From Haloechinothrix aidingensis (GTDB taxonomy: Bacteria; Actinomycetota; Actinomycetes; Mycobacteriales; Pseudonocardiaceae): 64,000 nt of DNA. The translations under genes and the position numbers were made by a program. Position 1 is the stretch's first letter, and each line of letters begins with the position of its first letter. The notes under the pieces were generated by a model. It had not been told where the DNA came from, searched no databases, and saw only the letters and a list, made by a program, of their open reading frames with translations. The stretch spans positions 434,001 through 498,000 of the forward strand of contig NZ_JACCKD010000001.1 of the NCBI RefSeq assembly GCF_013450155.1, read 5' to 3'. Positions 33,876 to 42,607 of this stretch are shown here, one piece after another.

Positions 33876-34499
33876 TCACTCCTCGTCGAGGAGGAAGTCG
33901 ATCACTACTCGTTGGGGGTCCTCCAGGCGCTGGACCGTGAACGGCACCTCGCCCTCCAGCCCGACGTGGAACAGGTGCCTGCCCTCGAACACGGTGTCGT
34001 CGACGACCTCGACGATGTGCCCGCCCTCGGGTCCCTCGAGGCGTTCCGGGCCGTCCCATGGCTCGACCCCCTCGGGCACCGACTCCTCGTCGGTGGGCAT
34101 GGCGACGTTGCGGATCGAGGCCGCGAGCACGGCATCGCCTGCGACCTCGACCTTCTCGCCCTTCCCCTGGGTGCGCGGGTCGTCGGTGTAGGCCAGGTCC
34201 CACCCGGCCTCGCCGTCCCCGCCGATGTCGAACACGAGGCGGTCGAACCCGTCGTGGCTGCCCATCCGGACATCGGTGACCACGATCATGGGTCCGGCCC
34301 CGGCGGCCGCCTGCTGATCGGTCCCGGAGCCGAAGGTGAAGGGGGTGATGCCCTCCTCGCTGGAGGACGTTGCCTCGCTGGACGGTGTCGTCTCGTCGGG
34401 TGGTGATGCGGGTACGGCCTGCTCACGTTCGCCCTGTGCGCACGCACCGAGCAACAACGCGATCGTCGCCGACGCGGCGAGGGTGGATCTCAGGCGCAA
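33876..34499 (-). CDS. AMIN-like domain lipoprotein
   Basis: 207 residues. The lipobox LLLGACAQG gives a lipidated Cys, followed by a Ser/Thr/Glu-rich linker. The C-terminal domain, MIVVTDVRMGSHDGFDRLVFDIGGDGEAGWDLAYTDDPRTQGKG ... GRHLFHVGLEGEVPFTVQRLEDPQRVVIDFLLDEE, resembles the AMIN-like domain of actinobacterial cell-surface lipoproteins. TTG 34499 is chosen because GGAGGG lies 8 bp upstream and the signal peptide begins there; longer frames start inside non-coding sequence. Confidence 0.75.
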   Translation of the reverse strand: MRLRSTLAASATIALLLGACAQGEREQAVPASPPDETTPSSEATSSSEEGITPFTFGSGTDQQAAAGAGPMIVVTDVRMGSHDGFDRLVFDIGGDGEAGWDLAYTDDPRTQGKGEKVEVAGDAVLAASIRNVAMPTDEESVPEGVEPWDGPERLEGPEGGHIVEVVDDTVFEGRHLFHVGLEGEVPFTVQRLEDPQRVVIDFLLDEE

Positions 34500-34646
34500 T
34501 CGGTATCCCTCCTGAGCGGTTCGTCCGCCCCTGCCGGTGGAGCGGAGCCTCGGTGGAGCACGGGCGCGCTGCCCGCGCTCCACCGTTATCGTAGGAGGTC
34601 ACGCGCGTTCCAGCAGGTTGAGCGATCGTCGAGGGAGTGCGTGCCG

Positions 34647-35057
34647 TCAGCTCCTGGCCCAGCCCTCGGCGATGTCGCCGATCACAGGCAGCTTGAAGTG
34701 CTGCAGCTTGTAGCCCTTGACACACAGCACCACCCACAGCGCGAACACTGCCAGACCGAGCACCGTGTAGACGAAGCTGAACAGTGCCCAACCGAACGGT
34801 CCGGCCATCATCAGCGTCGAGATGATCCCGAGCGCGATGTAGAGCGCCAGGAGTGCGATCGAGAGGAGGATGGACTGGGCGGCGTGGAAGCGCACCTCGC
34901 GGTGCTTCTGGGTGAAGAACATGATCAGCCCGCCGATCCAGCCGAACAGCAGGTAGGACAGTAGGCCGCCGACCTGCGGGTCGAGGGTGCCCTCGGAGCC
35001 GTGCTGGCCGGGTTGTTCGTGTCGCGGTTCGTTGTCGAAGGACTTCTCGGTACTCAT
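34647..35057 (-). CDS. DUF4870 membrane protein
   Basis: 136 residues. A hydrophilic N-terminus (about 27 residues) precedes three to four helices: GGLLSYLLFGWIGGLIMFFTQKHREVRFHAAQSILLSIALLALYIALGIIS. The block QKHREVRFHAAQS is the DUF4870 signature. The function is unknown. ATG 35057 follows GGAG. It is upstream of the AMIN lipoprotein on the same strand, with a 147-bp gap. Confidence 0.85.
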   Translation of the reverse strand: MSTEKSFDNEPRHEQPGQHGSEGTLDPQVGGLLSYLLFGWIGGLIMFFTQKHREVRFHAAQSILLSIALLALYIALGIISTLMMAGPFGWALFSFVYTVLGLAVFALWVVLCVKGYKLQHFKLPVIGDIAEGWARS

Positions 35058-35410
35058 CGGAGCACTCCTCGGCGTTCGTCGGGCTGGGGCAGGGTGAGGT
35101 CGACGGTGCTGGAGGATCCCGCGTATGGTCGGCGCCCTTTCGCGGAGTGGCTCCGTGCCTGCAAGCCTGCCGGACCGGCGGTGCGCTCGGTAGAGTCCGA
35201 CGGATCCGGCGGCAGGGGACGTTGGACCCTGGTGTCCCGCGAGGATGCCGTGTCGATGACGAACTCGCCGGACACGCGGAAGGCGCGTACGGCAGGGTGG
35301 CGGCGCTGGCATACGGTGTTCCGGGCGGCAGGGTGTGTGCCGGCGATGGGCGGCATCGCCGCGCCGGGCCCTGGAACGCGCCGCCGCGCGAGGCGAAAGG
35401 ACCACCGACC
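35058..35410. other. Intergenic region of about 350 bp
   Basis: It separates the divergent DUF4870 and SDR genes. Long GC-rich frames cross it but none has a ribosome binding site, a plausible start or a recognisable protein. AAAGGA at the right end belongs to the SDR gene. I see no further structure. Confidence 0.4.
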
Positions 35411-36247
35411 ATGAGCGTGCTGCTTGCCGGGTGTGGCGACCTCGGGACGGAAGCCGCCCTGCGGTTCGCCGCGACCGGTCGCCGGGTGGTCGCGCTGCGC
35501 CGTTCGGCCGAGCGCCTCCCGGCGGCCGTCGAAGGCCGGTCGGTGGACCTCGCGAGGCAGGTTCCCGAGGTTCCCGGGGACACCGACATCGTGGTGATCG
35601 TCGTGACGGCGGACCGGCGTACGGCGGACGGGTACCGGTCGACCTATGTGGATGGTCTCGCGAACACGCTGGCCGGGGTGGAGCGTGCGGGCGCGCGGCC
35701 TAGTCGCGTGCTGCTGGTGTCGTCGACCTCGGTCTACGGCACCGACGACGGGAGCTGGGTCGACGAGGACACGCTGGCGGAACCGGCGTCGGCGACCGGG
35801 TCGGTGCTCGTCGAGGCCGAACGGACGCTGCACGATCGGGTTCCCGGCTCCATCGTGCTGCGGCTGGCCGGTCTGTACGGGCCCGGTCGCGGCGCCTTGC
35901 TCGAGCGCGTGCGGGACGGTGTGCCCGTGTCCAACGCGGCGAGCTACACCAACCGGATACACCGGGACGACGCCGCGGCCGCGATCGTGCACCTGACGAC
36001 CCGGGTGGACGAGCCGGCAGCCGTCTATCTCGGGGCCGATCACGCGCCGGTCACGCGGGGCGAGATCGTGCGTTTCCTGGCCGGGCAGCTGGACGTGCCG
36101 GCACCGGAGCTCGAGCGAGCAGGCTCGCCACGCGGCAAGCGCTTCCGTAATGACCGGCTCGTGGCAAGCGGGTTCACCTTCGAGTACCCGACCTACCGGG
36201 AGGGCTATCGCGCTGTGCTCGCCGGGCACGGCACGCCGCACCGCTGA
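35411..36247 (+). CDS. NAD(P)-binding epimerase-like protein
   Basis: 278 residues. The N-terminal Rossmann motif is of the short type, LLAGCGDLGTEAALRFAATGRRVVALRRS, as in YeeZ-like SDR proteins. SRVLLVSSTSVYGTDDG provides the SDR Tyr region, but a convincing YxxxK is missing, so it may be non-catalytic or atypical. Later segments are GSIVLRLAGLYGPGRGALLERVRDG and TNRIHRDDAAAAIVHL. The substrate is unknown. Confidence 0.78.
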   Translation: MSVLLAGCGDLGTEAALRFAATGRRVVALRRSAERLPAAVEGRSVDLARQVPEVPGDTDIVVIVVTADRRTADGYRSTYVDGLANTLAGVERAGARPSRVLLVSSTSVYGTDDGSWVDEDTLAEPASATGSVLVEAERTLHDRVPGSIVLRLAGLYGPGRGALLERVRDGVPVSNAASYTNRIHRDDAAAAIVHLTTRVDEPAAVYLGADHAPVTRGEIVRFLAGQLDVPAPELERAGSPRGKRFRNDRLVASGFTFEYPTYREGYRAVLAGHGTPHR

Positions 36248-36269
36248 GGCCGCGTCGCGGGTGCGGGTG

Positions 36270-36566
36270 TCACGCCGCGTCGCCGTCGCCTGTCGAGCCG
36301 GGGTCCGGCCTGCCGGCGAGCAGCGCGGAGCCGCGCGCGGTCAGGACCGCGGTGACACGCGATCCCGGCTCGCCCGACGTCGCGCTGGTGATCAGGCCGG
36401 CGTGCACGAGACGGTGTGCGCTTCGCTGGTCGGCGCAGTGCAGCCCGTCGACGAACAGGTCGGGTTCGGAGCTGCAGGTCAGCTCCACGCGACCGGCGCG
36501 GACGGCTGCCAGGATGGCCCGGTCGCGGTGGGTCGGTAGGTCTCCTGTTGGCTCGGTGGCTGTCAC
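36270..36566 (-). CDS. Small winged-helix-like hypothetical protein
   Basis: 98 residues with DRAILAAVRAGRVELTCSSEPDLFVDGLHCADQRSAHRLVHAGLITSATSGEPGSRVTAVLTARGSALLAG. This is a helix-helix-wing arrangement typical of small actinomycete DNA-binding-like proteins; the protein at 46368 has the same layout. Three in-frame GTG codons compete; GTG 36566 has the best spacing to GAGGAG. The function is unknown. Confidence 0.55.
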   Translation of the reverse strand: MTATEPTGDLPTHRDRAILAAVRAGRVELTCSSEPDLFVDGLHCADQRSAHRLVHAGLITSATSGEPGSRVTAVLTARGSALLAGRPDPGSTGDGDAA

Positions 36567-36670
36567 GGTCACCACTCCTCGATGTTGCGGCGGTGCTCTT
36601 CGCCGGTGACACGTGCGTGAGACGTGCCGCGCGCGTGAGCATGACGCGACGCGCGGTGATTCCGCCGCTT

Positions 36671-38014
36671 TCACCCGGTCGGTCGAGTCCCGTCCGGTCG
36701 AAGTCCCTGCCGGCGCAGGTCCAGGGTGAAGATCGTTTCCTTGCTGAGCGCGCGTCCGGTCAGCGTGGCGGCGAGGACCGCGGTACCGGCGGGCAGCAGG
36801 ACCGCCGGGTCGCCTGCCAGCTCCGTGGCCAGGACGATCGCGGTCGCGGGGGCGCGTGCGGCGGCCGCGAGCGCGGCCCCCATCCCGATCAGGCCGTACA
36901 GCCAGGGCGAGGTGGTGAGCTGGGGCAGTGTCATGGCCGTGGCTTCGGCTACCGCGACCCCGCCTGCCGCGCCGATGAACAGCATCGGGCCGAACACCCC
37001 GCCGTACCCGCCGATGCCGAAGCTCAGGCTGGTCGCCAGGATCTTGCCGAGCAGCAGCACGGCCAGGAAACCGAGCGCGTAGCGGCCGTCGAGCACGGTG
37101 CCCATGACGAGGTCACCGACCCCGTACAGCTCCGGAACCGCGAGCAGCAGCGCGCCGAGCAGCAGGCCGCCCGCGGCGGGACGCAGCCACTGCGGCCACC
37201 GCCACACCCAGTCGCACGCGTCCTCGACCAGGTACAGCACCCGGACGAACAGCACTCCCGCCGCCCCGACGACGATCCCGACCAGCGCGAACAGCAGGTA
37301 GTCCACCGGGCCCTGCGAGACGGGCCCTGGCGGGCCGAACAGGGCGACATCCCCGCCGATGGCGCGCGCGACCGCGTTCGCGGTGACGCCCGCCAGTGCC
37401 GAGACAGCAAGGGCGACCACGCTGAACCGGCGCAGGACCAGCTCGAGGGCGAAGACCGGCGCGGCGATGGGCGCGCCGAGCACTCCGGCGAGGCCGCCGG
37501 CGGCACCTCCGGCGAGCAGCGGCCGGAGGTTGGACCACGGCTGCCGGGTGATCCTGCACAGGGCCGCGCCGAGCGCGCTACCGAGGTGTGCGACGGGGCC
37601 GACCGAGCCGACCGAGCCGCCACCGGCGATGCACAGCGTGGACGCGAACACCTTCACCGCCGTTTCCCGCACCGACATGGCGGAGGTCCGGGTGTCCACG
37701 GAGTGCATGACCTCGGAGATCCCCTGCCCGGAGACACCCCGGCCTGCCGAGTTCGGGGCGAGCAGGGGGATCAGCGGACCGTAGAGGAGACCGGCCAGTA
37801 CGGGTACCGCGAGGAGGAACCAGGGGCCGAGCCCCGGCAACAGCGGGTGGGACGCGTGACCGGCGGTTCCGTAGTCGGCCTTCCCGGTCAGACCCGTGGT
37901 GAAGATGGTGGTCAGCCACAGGAACGCGGTGCCGGCCAGACCGGCGAGAGCGCCGATCAGCAGGGTGAGCGCCAAGAGGGTGCCTGCGCGCCGCGCGGCG
38001 GGTGCGAGGGTCAC
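36671..38014 (-). CDS. CLC-family chloride channel/transporter lacking the gating glutamate
   Basis: 447 residues with the two-fold CLC helix pattern. GRGVSGQGISEVM replaces the usual GSGIPEV, FGIGGYGGVFGPMLFIGAAGG is the filter segment near helix N, and LIGMGAALAAAARAPATAIVLATEL is well conserved. The normally invariant GxEGP motif reads GSVGPVAHLG, so Val138 stands at the position of the external gating glutamate, as in vertebrate ClC-K channels. This predicts an uncoupled, ungated anion pathway rather than 2Cl-/H+ exchange. GTG 38014 overlaps the stop of the upstream dehydrogenase. Confidence 0.88.
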   Translation of the reverse strand: MTLAPAARRAGTLLALTLLIGALAGLAGTAFLWLTTIFTTGLTGKADYGTAGHASHPLLPGLGPWFLLAVPVLAGLLYGPLIPLLAPNSAGRGVSGQGISEVMHSVDTRTSAMSVRETAVKVFASTLCIAGGGSVGSVGPVAHLGSALGAALCRITRQPWSNLRPLLAGGAAGGLAGVLGAPIAAPVFALELVLRRFSVVALAVSALAGVTANAVARAIGGDVALFGPPGPVSQGPVDYLLFALVGIVVGAAGVLFVRVLYLVEDACDWVWRWPQWLRPAAGGLLLGALLLAVPELYGVGDLVMGTVLDGRYALGFLAVLLLGKILATSLSFGIGGYGGVFGPMLFIGAAGGVAVAEATAMTLPQLTTSPWLYGLIGMGAALAAAARAPATAIVLATELAGDPAVLLPAGTAVLAATLTGRALSKETIFTLDLRRQGLRPDGTRPTG

Positions 38015-38901
38015 CGCTCGCCGCGACCGGAGAGCTCCTCGACGAGGGTGAGTAGCGCCGAGTGGTCCAGCGCCCCGTCACCTCGCGCGACCATGGCGCC
38101 CACCAGCTGCGCCACGGTCGCTCCCGCCGGGATGGCCGCGCCGACCTCGCGGGCCGCGTCCTGGGCGATGCCGAGATCCTTGTGGTGCAGTTCGAGGCGA
38201 CCACCGGGGGTGAAGTCGCGCCGGAGCATCCCGTCGGCCTTGCGGTCCAGCACGGCGTTGCCCGCCAGCCCTCCGGAGAGCACCCGGACAGCGGCCGCGG
38301 TGTCCACCCCGTGCGCGTCGAGGAAGACGATCCCCTCCGCAACCGCCTGGAGCATCCCTGCCACGACGAGCTGGTTGGCCGCCTTGACCGTCTGCCCCGT
38401 TCCTGCCGGTCCGACGTGCACGACCGTCCGGCCCATCGCGTCGAGCACCGGCCTCGCCGCGCGAAAGTCGGCCTCCCTGCCACCCACCATGATTGACAAG
38501 CTCGCCTCGGCTGCGCCCTGGTCCCCGCCGCTGACCGGGGCGTCGAGCGCACCTACCTCCCGGTCGGCCGCCCGACCGAAGATGGTTCGCGCTGTCTCCG
38601 GAGCGACGGTGCTGCAGTCGATGTACAGCGTGCCGGGCCGCGCGTTGGCGAGGATCCCGTCCGTGCCGAGCGTGACCGCCTCAACAGCCTCGGCGTCGGG
38701 CAGCATCGTGACGACGACGTCGGCGATACCGGCTACCTCCGCGACCGAGGCCGCCGCGTGGCCGCCCCGGTCGGCGAGCCGCTGCCGCGCTGGCAGGCTC
38801 CGGTTGTATCCGACCACGTCGAAACCCGCCGCGAGCAGGTTCGCGGCCATGGGCCCGCCCATGATGCCGAGCCCGATGAATCCCACGGTCGTCGCGCTCA
38901 C
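38011..38901 (-). CDS. 3-hydroxyisobutyrate dehydrogenase-like beta-hydroxyacid dehydrogenase
   Basis: 296 residues. NADP-binding FIGLGIMGGPMAANLLAAGFDVVGYNRS, substrate-binding DAPVSGGDQGAAEASLSIMVGG, and GQTVKAANQLVVAGMLQAVAEGIVF with the catalytic Lys define the 6-phosphogluconate/beta-hydroxyacid dehydrogenase family (GarR, MmsB or related). GTG 38901 matches the start of the Rossmann fold. It is translationally coupled to the CLC gene, which is an odd pairing with no obvious metabolic link. Confidence 0.85.
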   Translation of the reverse strand: MSATTVGFIGLGIMGGPMAANLLAAGFDVVGYNRSLPARQRLADRGGHAAASVAEVAGIADVVVTMLPDAEAVEAVTLGTDGILANARPGTLYIDCSTVAPETARTIFGRAADREVGALDAPVSGGDQGAAEASLSIMVGGREADFRAARPVLDAMGRTVVHVGPAGTGQTVKAANQLVVAGMLQAVAEGIVFLDAHGVDTAAAVRVLSGGLAGNAVLDRKADGMLRRDFTPGGRLELHHKDLGIAQDAAREVGAAIPAGATVAQLVGAMVARGDGALDHSALLTLVEELSGRGER

Positions 38902-38948
38902 GCACGACACCTTACCCAACCGGCGCCTGTCGTTCGGCCGGCCGCGGC

Positions 38949-39206
38949 TCAGTCGGGCAGACCGGAATGCTCGTCCGCCAGCAGCCGGGCCAGCGCGTCC
39001 TGCTCGGTGCGGAGGATGCCCGCGTAGGAGGTCTCGCTCTCGGCGAGCAACCGCAGGGCGTCGATCCGTAGCCCGGCTTGCCGCTGGTGCCACTCGGACA
39101 TGCGCATGCGGAACGCGGCCTGCTCCTGGTGGCCCCGTTCGCGTGCCTCGTAGGCGTTGTGGAACTCGAATCCTGCGTCTCGGTAGTGGTTCGCTGCGGT
39201 GGTCAC
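38949..39206 (-). CDS. Small helical hypothetical protein
   Basis: 85 residues, almost entirely charged helix: NHYRDAGFEFHNAYEARERGHQEQAAFRMRMSEWHQRQAGLRIDALRLLAESETSYAGILRTEQDALARLL. It may form a coiled coil. GTG 39206 follows GGGAG; an upstream in-frame start at 39275 is less likely. No family is recognised. It lies 47 bp upstream of the dehydrogenase/CLC pair. Confidence 0.55.
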   Translation of the reverse strand: MTTAANHYRDAGFEFHNAYEARERGHQEQAAFRMRMSEWHQRQAGLRIDALRLLAESETSYAGILRTEQDALARLLADEHSGLPD

Positions 39207-39399
39207 GGCGGCTCCCGGGATCGATGACGGTGGTGTGCGGGCGGCATGTGATCGCCCTGCACCGGTGATTACCACCGTGCCCGGTGCCGCGCAATCGTGG
39301 CACCGGGCGCCGGGAATTCGGAACGTACCCGTGCCCCCGGAGACGCCGGGTCGTTAGGCACGGGAAAGGCTCGGTAGCGAGGAGCACGGGAGGCTTGCG

Positions 39400-41073
39400 T
39401 TGCGCCCACGCACAGCACTGCTCGTCGGCGCCATGTGCTCGGTGCTGGTCGCCGCGGCTACGCCGACCGCGGCGGAGACCGGTGCGGTGACCGGCGAGGT
39501 GACCGGTGACGGGCCGACGGTCACCCACGAGGTGGTCGACTCGTTCGACGGCGAGCCCATCTTCACCACGCTGTTCATGCCGGAGGGGGCGAGCACAGCC
39601 GACCCGGCGCCGCTGGTGATGCGCAGTCACGGGTGGTCCGGCCACGGCGAGCGTGACCTCGCGGAGGCCTCATCGACCACCCGGGCGCTGCTCGAGGCGG
39701 GATACGCGGTGTTGACCTGGGACGAGCGCGGGTTCGGGTACTCGGGCGGCGAGGTCAACGTGCTCAAGCCACGCAAGGAAGGCCGGGATGCGAGCGCGCT
39801 GATCGACTGGCTGGCCACCGACCCCGATGTCGCCGCGCGGCTGGCTTGCGAGAGCGGTCGCGGCGAGGACGGGACCTGCGCCGACCCGGTGATCGGGATG
39901 ACCGGGGGCTCCTACGGTGGCGGGATCCAGCTGGTGACCGCCGCCGTCGACGGCGAGTACTCGTCCACAACCGACGGCGGCGAGCCGCGGGTGGACGCGC
40001 TTGCCCCGGAGATCACCTGGAACGACCTGCGTTACTCGCTGTTCGGTAACCGGGTGCTCAACTTCGGCTGGGGCGAGTTGCTCTACGCGGTCGGGGTGCC
40101 GACGGCTCGTGGTGCGGGGCTCGACCCCCGCAATCCGGCAGGACCCCGGTCCGGTGGGCTGCACCCGCGGATCCACCAGGCGCAGGCGGAGGGCGCGGCC
40201 ACCAACCAGATGTCCGGCGAGTCCGTGGACTTCTTCGGTCGCAGTAGCATCGCCCGCTACGGCGCGGAGAACCCGGTCGCCGTGCCGTCGCTGTTCATGC
40301 AGGGCAGTGTGGACACCCTGTTCGACCTCACCGAGGCGGCCCGCAACTTCGACCACGTACGTGACCGGGCACCTGCGAGACTGGTGGCCTTCTGCGGCGG
40401 GCACGTTTCCTGCCCGGACAGCTATGCCGACGCGGACGACCGCGCGTTCCTCGACGAGGCCATTCTGGACTGGTTCGCCAAGTACCTGAAGGGGAAGGAC
40501 ACCGACACGGGGCCGCCGGTGGCCTACCGCACCAATGAGGGAGTGTGGCGGTCGGCATCGGACTTCACCCCCGACGACGCCCGGTTGGTGACCGCGGAAG
40601 GGGACGGGTCCGTGGTGAGCAGCCCGGTACCGACCACTGCCGACCCCGGGTCGGGCCCGGCCGATGCGGCCATCACCGCCCAGCCGAGCGGGCCCGGTGA
40701 CCCGCACGCCTTCTCCGTCGAGGTGACGAGCGCGGACGACGGGTCCGCGGAGCTGGTCGGGATCCCGCGCGCCCGGCTGGAGGTCTCCGGCGAGGGGCAG
40801 GCGATGCACCTGATGCTCAAGCTCGTCGACAGGGAGGCCGGTGAGGTCGTCAACCTCCAGGAGACTCCCGTGCGGGTCACCGACCTCGCCGGTGAGCCGC
40901 AGCGGTTCGACATCCCGATGTCGGGCATCGCCTACACCCTCCCGGAAGGGCACCACCTGGACCTGCAGGTATCGACGACCAGCGTCATGCACGCCCCCGC
41001 GAGGACCCCGGCGACCGGCGAGGTGTCCGTGGAGGTGGACGTGCCGGAGCGCCGCGCGGGCAGGGTGCGCTAA
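39400..41073 (+). CDS. Secreted CocE/NonD family alpha/beta hydrolase
   Basis: 557 residues. A signal peptide (LRPRTALLVGAMCSVLVAAATPTAAE) precedes an X-Pro dipeptidyl-peptidase S15-like hydrolase. The nucleophile is Ser in MTGGSYGGGIQ, the acid is Asp in MQGSVDTLFDL and the base is His in FCGGHVSC. SHGWSGHGERD forms the oxyanion region. The C-terminal jelly-roll beta domain (about residues 410-550) is the PepX C-domain. TTG 39400 is chosen for GGGAGG upstream. Extracellular peptide, ester or amide hydrolysis is expected; the substrate is unknown. Confidence 0.85.
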   Translation: MRPRTALLVGAMCSVLVAAATPTAAETGAVTGEVTGDGPTVTHEVVDSFDGEPIFTTLFMPEGASTADPAPLVMRSHGWSGHGERDLAEASSTTRALLEAGYAVLTWDERGFGYSGGEVNVLKPRKEGRDASALIDWLATDPDVAARLACESGRGEDGTCADPVIGMTGGSYGGGIQLVTAAVDGEYSSTTDGGEPRVDALAPEITWNDLRYSLFGNRVLNFGWGELLYAVGVPTARGAGLDPRNPAGPRSGGLHPRIHQAQAEGAATNQMSGESVDFFGRSSIARYGAENPVAVPSLFMQGSVDTLFDLTEAARNFDHVRDRAPARLVAFCGGHVSCPDSYADADDRAFLDEAILDWFAKYLKGKDTDTGPPVAYRTNEGVWRSASDFTPDDARLVTAEGDGSVVSSPVPTTADPGSGPADAAITAQPSGPGDPHAFSVEVTSADDGSAELVGIPRARLEVSGEGQAMHLMLKLVDREAGEVVNLQETPVRVTDLAGEPQRFDIPMSGIAYTLPEGHHLDLQVSTTSVMHAPARTPATGEVSVEVDVPERRAGRVR

Positions 41074-41240
41074 CCCGCGTGTCTGGCGTTCCGGCACCAC
41101 GTGTTGGGCGTCGCGGCCTTCCGTAGTGGGCTCAACGACCGGGTGCGCCGTGGCGGGCCCCGGGTCCCGCGTACGGGTGGCGGCGCGTTCGAGTCCTGTC
41201 CCTCCTGGCATGTGGTGCGAGAATGGTCCGGCATATGGAA

Positions 41241-41273
41241 GGGGCTCCGCCCTGCGTCGCCGGGTGGAGCCCC
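41241..41273 (+). promoter_or_regulatory. Hairpin in the leader of the ATP-grasp gene
   Basis: GGGGCTCC (41241-41248) and GGAGCCCC (41266-41273) form a perfect 8-bp stem with a 17-nt loop, 28 bp before the start codon. It could act as a leader structure or as a weak terminator of upstream transcription. There is no U-tract. Confidence 0.4.
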
Positions 41274-41300
41274 GCGCCGATCGCGCCGGGAGCGCCGCCG

Positions 41301-42575
41301 ATGTCGAAGAACGTTTTCGTGCTGGGTATGGATGAGCACAACCGCGCGGTGCTGGAGGCGATGCCGGACGCCGCCGAGTGCACGTTCCACCCGCTGCTGA
41401 CCTTCGACGAGATCTACGGCGAGGAGATCGACTTCAACGCGGTGCTCGCGGCCGCGCAGCGGCAGCTGGATGCCTTCTCCGGCCCCATCGACGCGATCAT
41501 CGGGTTCTGGGACTTCCCGGTGAGCACGATGCTCCCACTGCTGCGCAGGCGCTACGGCCTGCCGACGGCGAGTATCGAGCAGGTGCTGATGTGCGAGCAC
41601 AAGTACTGGAGCCGGTTGGTGCAGCAGCGCGTGATCGAGGAGTACCCGGCGTTCGCGGTGATCGACCCGGACAACGACGGGGAGCCGCCGGAGGAGCTGC
41701 GCTACCCGATGTGGATCAAGCCGGTGAAGTCGTTCGCGTCGGTGCTGGCCATCGGTGTCGCCGATCAGGATGCCTACCGCGAGGCGATCGAGACCATCCT
41801 CGCGAGGATGGACTGGGTCGCCACACCGTTCGAGGCCCTGCTCGAGCACGTCGAGCTGCCCGCCGACGTCGCGGCGGCCGGTGCGCGGGCGTGCCTTGTC
41901 GAGGAGGCGATCGTCGGCAGGCAGGTGACCGTGGAGGGTTACCGGTACCGGGGCGAGGTCGTCATCTACGGGGTCGTCGACTCGATCTCCTACGACAACA
42001 GCCCGAGCTTCCTGCGCTACCAGTACCCTTCCTCGCTCCCGGAGGAGGTCATCGCGCGACTGGAGGACATCTCGCGACGGCTGGTCACCGAGATCGGGCT
42101 GGAGCGGATGACGTTCAACATCGAGTACTTCTGGGACCCCGGTACGGACGCCATCTCGCTGTTGGAGATCAACTCCCGGCACTCGCAGTCCCACGCGGAG
42201 CTGTTCGCCGATGTGGACGGGATGGCCAACCACGCGGCCATGCTGCGCCTGGCTCTCGACCGCGACCCGCGGTTCCCCCGGCGCGAGGGGCGCTACGACG
42301 TCGCGGCGAAGTGGTTCGTGCGCCGGTTCTCCGACGGGATCGTGCGCCGCGTCCCGACCCACGAGGAGATCGAGGCGATCCAGCACATCGTGCCGGGCAC
42401 CACCATCGAGCTGGCGGTGCACGAGGGTGAACGCCTGTCCGAGCTGCACCGCCAGGACAACTACTCCTACCAGCTCGCCAATGTGTACATCGGTGCCTCC
42501 AACGAGGCGGAGCTGACCGAGCGGTTCGACCAGGTCGTCGCCGCGCTGCCCATCGAGATCGACGACGTAGACTAG
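41301..42575 (+). CDS. ATP-grasp enzyme, carboxylate-amine ligase-like
   Basis: 424 residues. The pre-ATP-grasp domain starts SKNVFVLGMDEHNRAVLEAM. The ATP-grasp core has YPMWIKPVKSFASVLAIGV (nucleotide-binding Lys), CLVEEAIVGRQVTVEGY (adenine-side Glu) and the metal-binding TFNIEYFWDPGTDAISLLEINSRHSQSHAELF. It resembles BL00235/biotin-carboxylase-like ligases that make amide or peptide bonds. ATG 41301 follows CGGGAG at 8 bp; the frame opens earlier at 41223. Only 32 bp separates it from a cytosolic CocE/NonD hydrolase, so ligase and hydrolase are probably cotranscribed. Confidence 0.82.
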   Translation: MSKNVFVLGMDEHNRAVLEAMPDAAECTFHPLLTFDEIYGEEIDFNAVLAAAQRQLDAFSGPIDAIIGFWDFPVSTMLPLLRRRYGLPTASIEQVLMCEHKYWSRLVQQRVIEEYPAFAVIDPDNDGEPPEELRYPMWIKPVKSFASVLAIGVADQDAYREAIETILARMDWVATPFEALLEHVELPADVAAAGARACLVEEAIVGRQVTVEGYRYRGEVVIYGVVDSISYDNSPSFLRYQYPSSLPEEVIARLEDISRRLVTEIGLERMTFNIEYFWDPGTDAISLLEINSRHSQSHAELFADVDGMANHAAMLRLALDRDPRFPRREGRYDVAAKWFVRRFSDGIVRRVPTHEEIEAIQHIVPGTTIELAVHEGERLSELHRQDNYSYQLANVYIGASNEAELTERFDQVVAALPIEIDDVD

Positions 42576-42607
42576 CGAGTACCCGGAGTCGCGAGGAGCT
42601 GTGCGTC

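Noticed and set aside
35001-35414. Plus-strand frame across the DUF4870/SDR gap
   Set aside because: It begins inside the antisense of DUF4870, has no ribosome binding site at a suitable start and shows no protein-like pattern.
41241-41273. Hairpin as a riboswitch
   Set aside because: Only a simple stem-loop is visible, with no conserved aptamer sequence.
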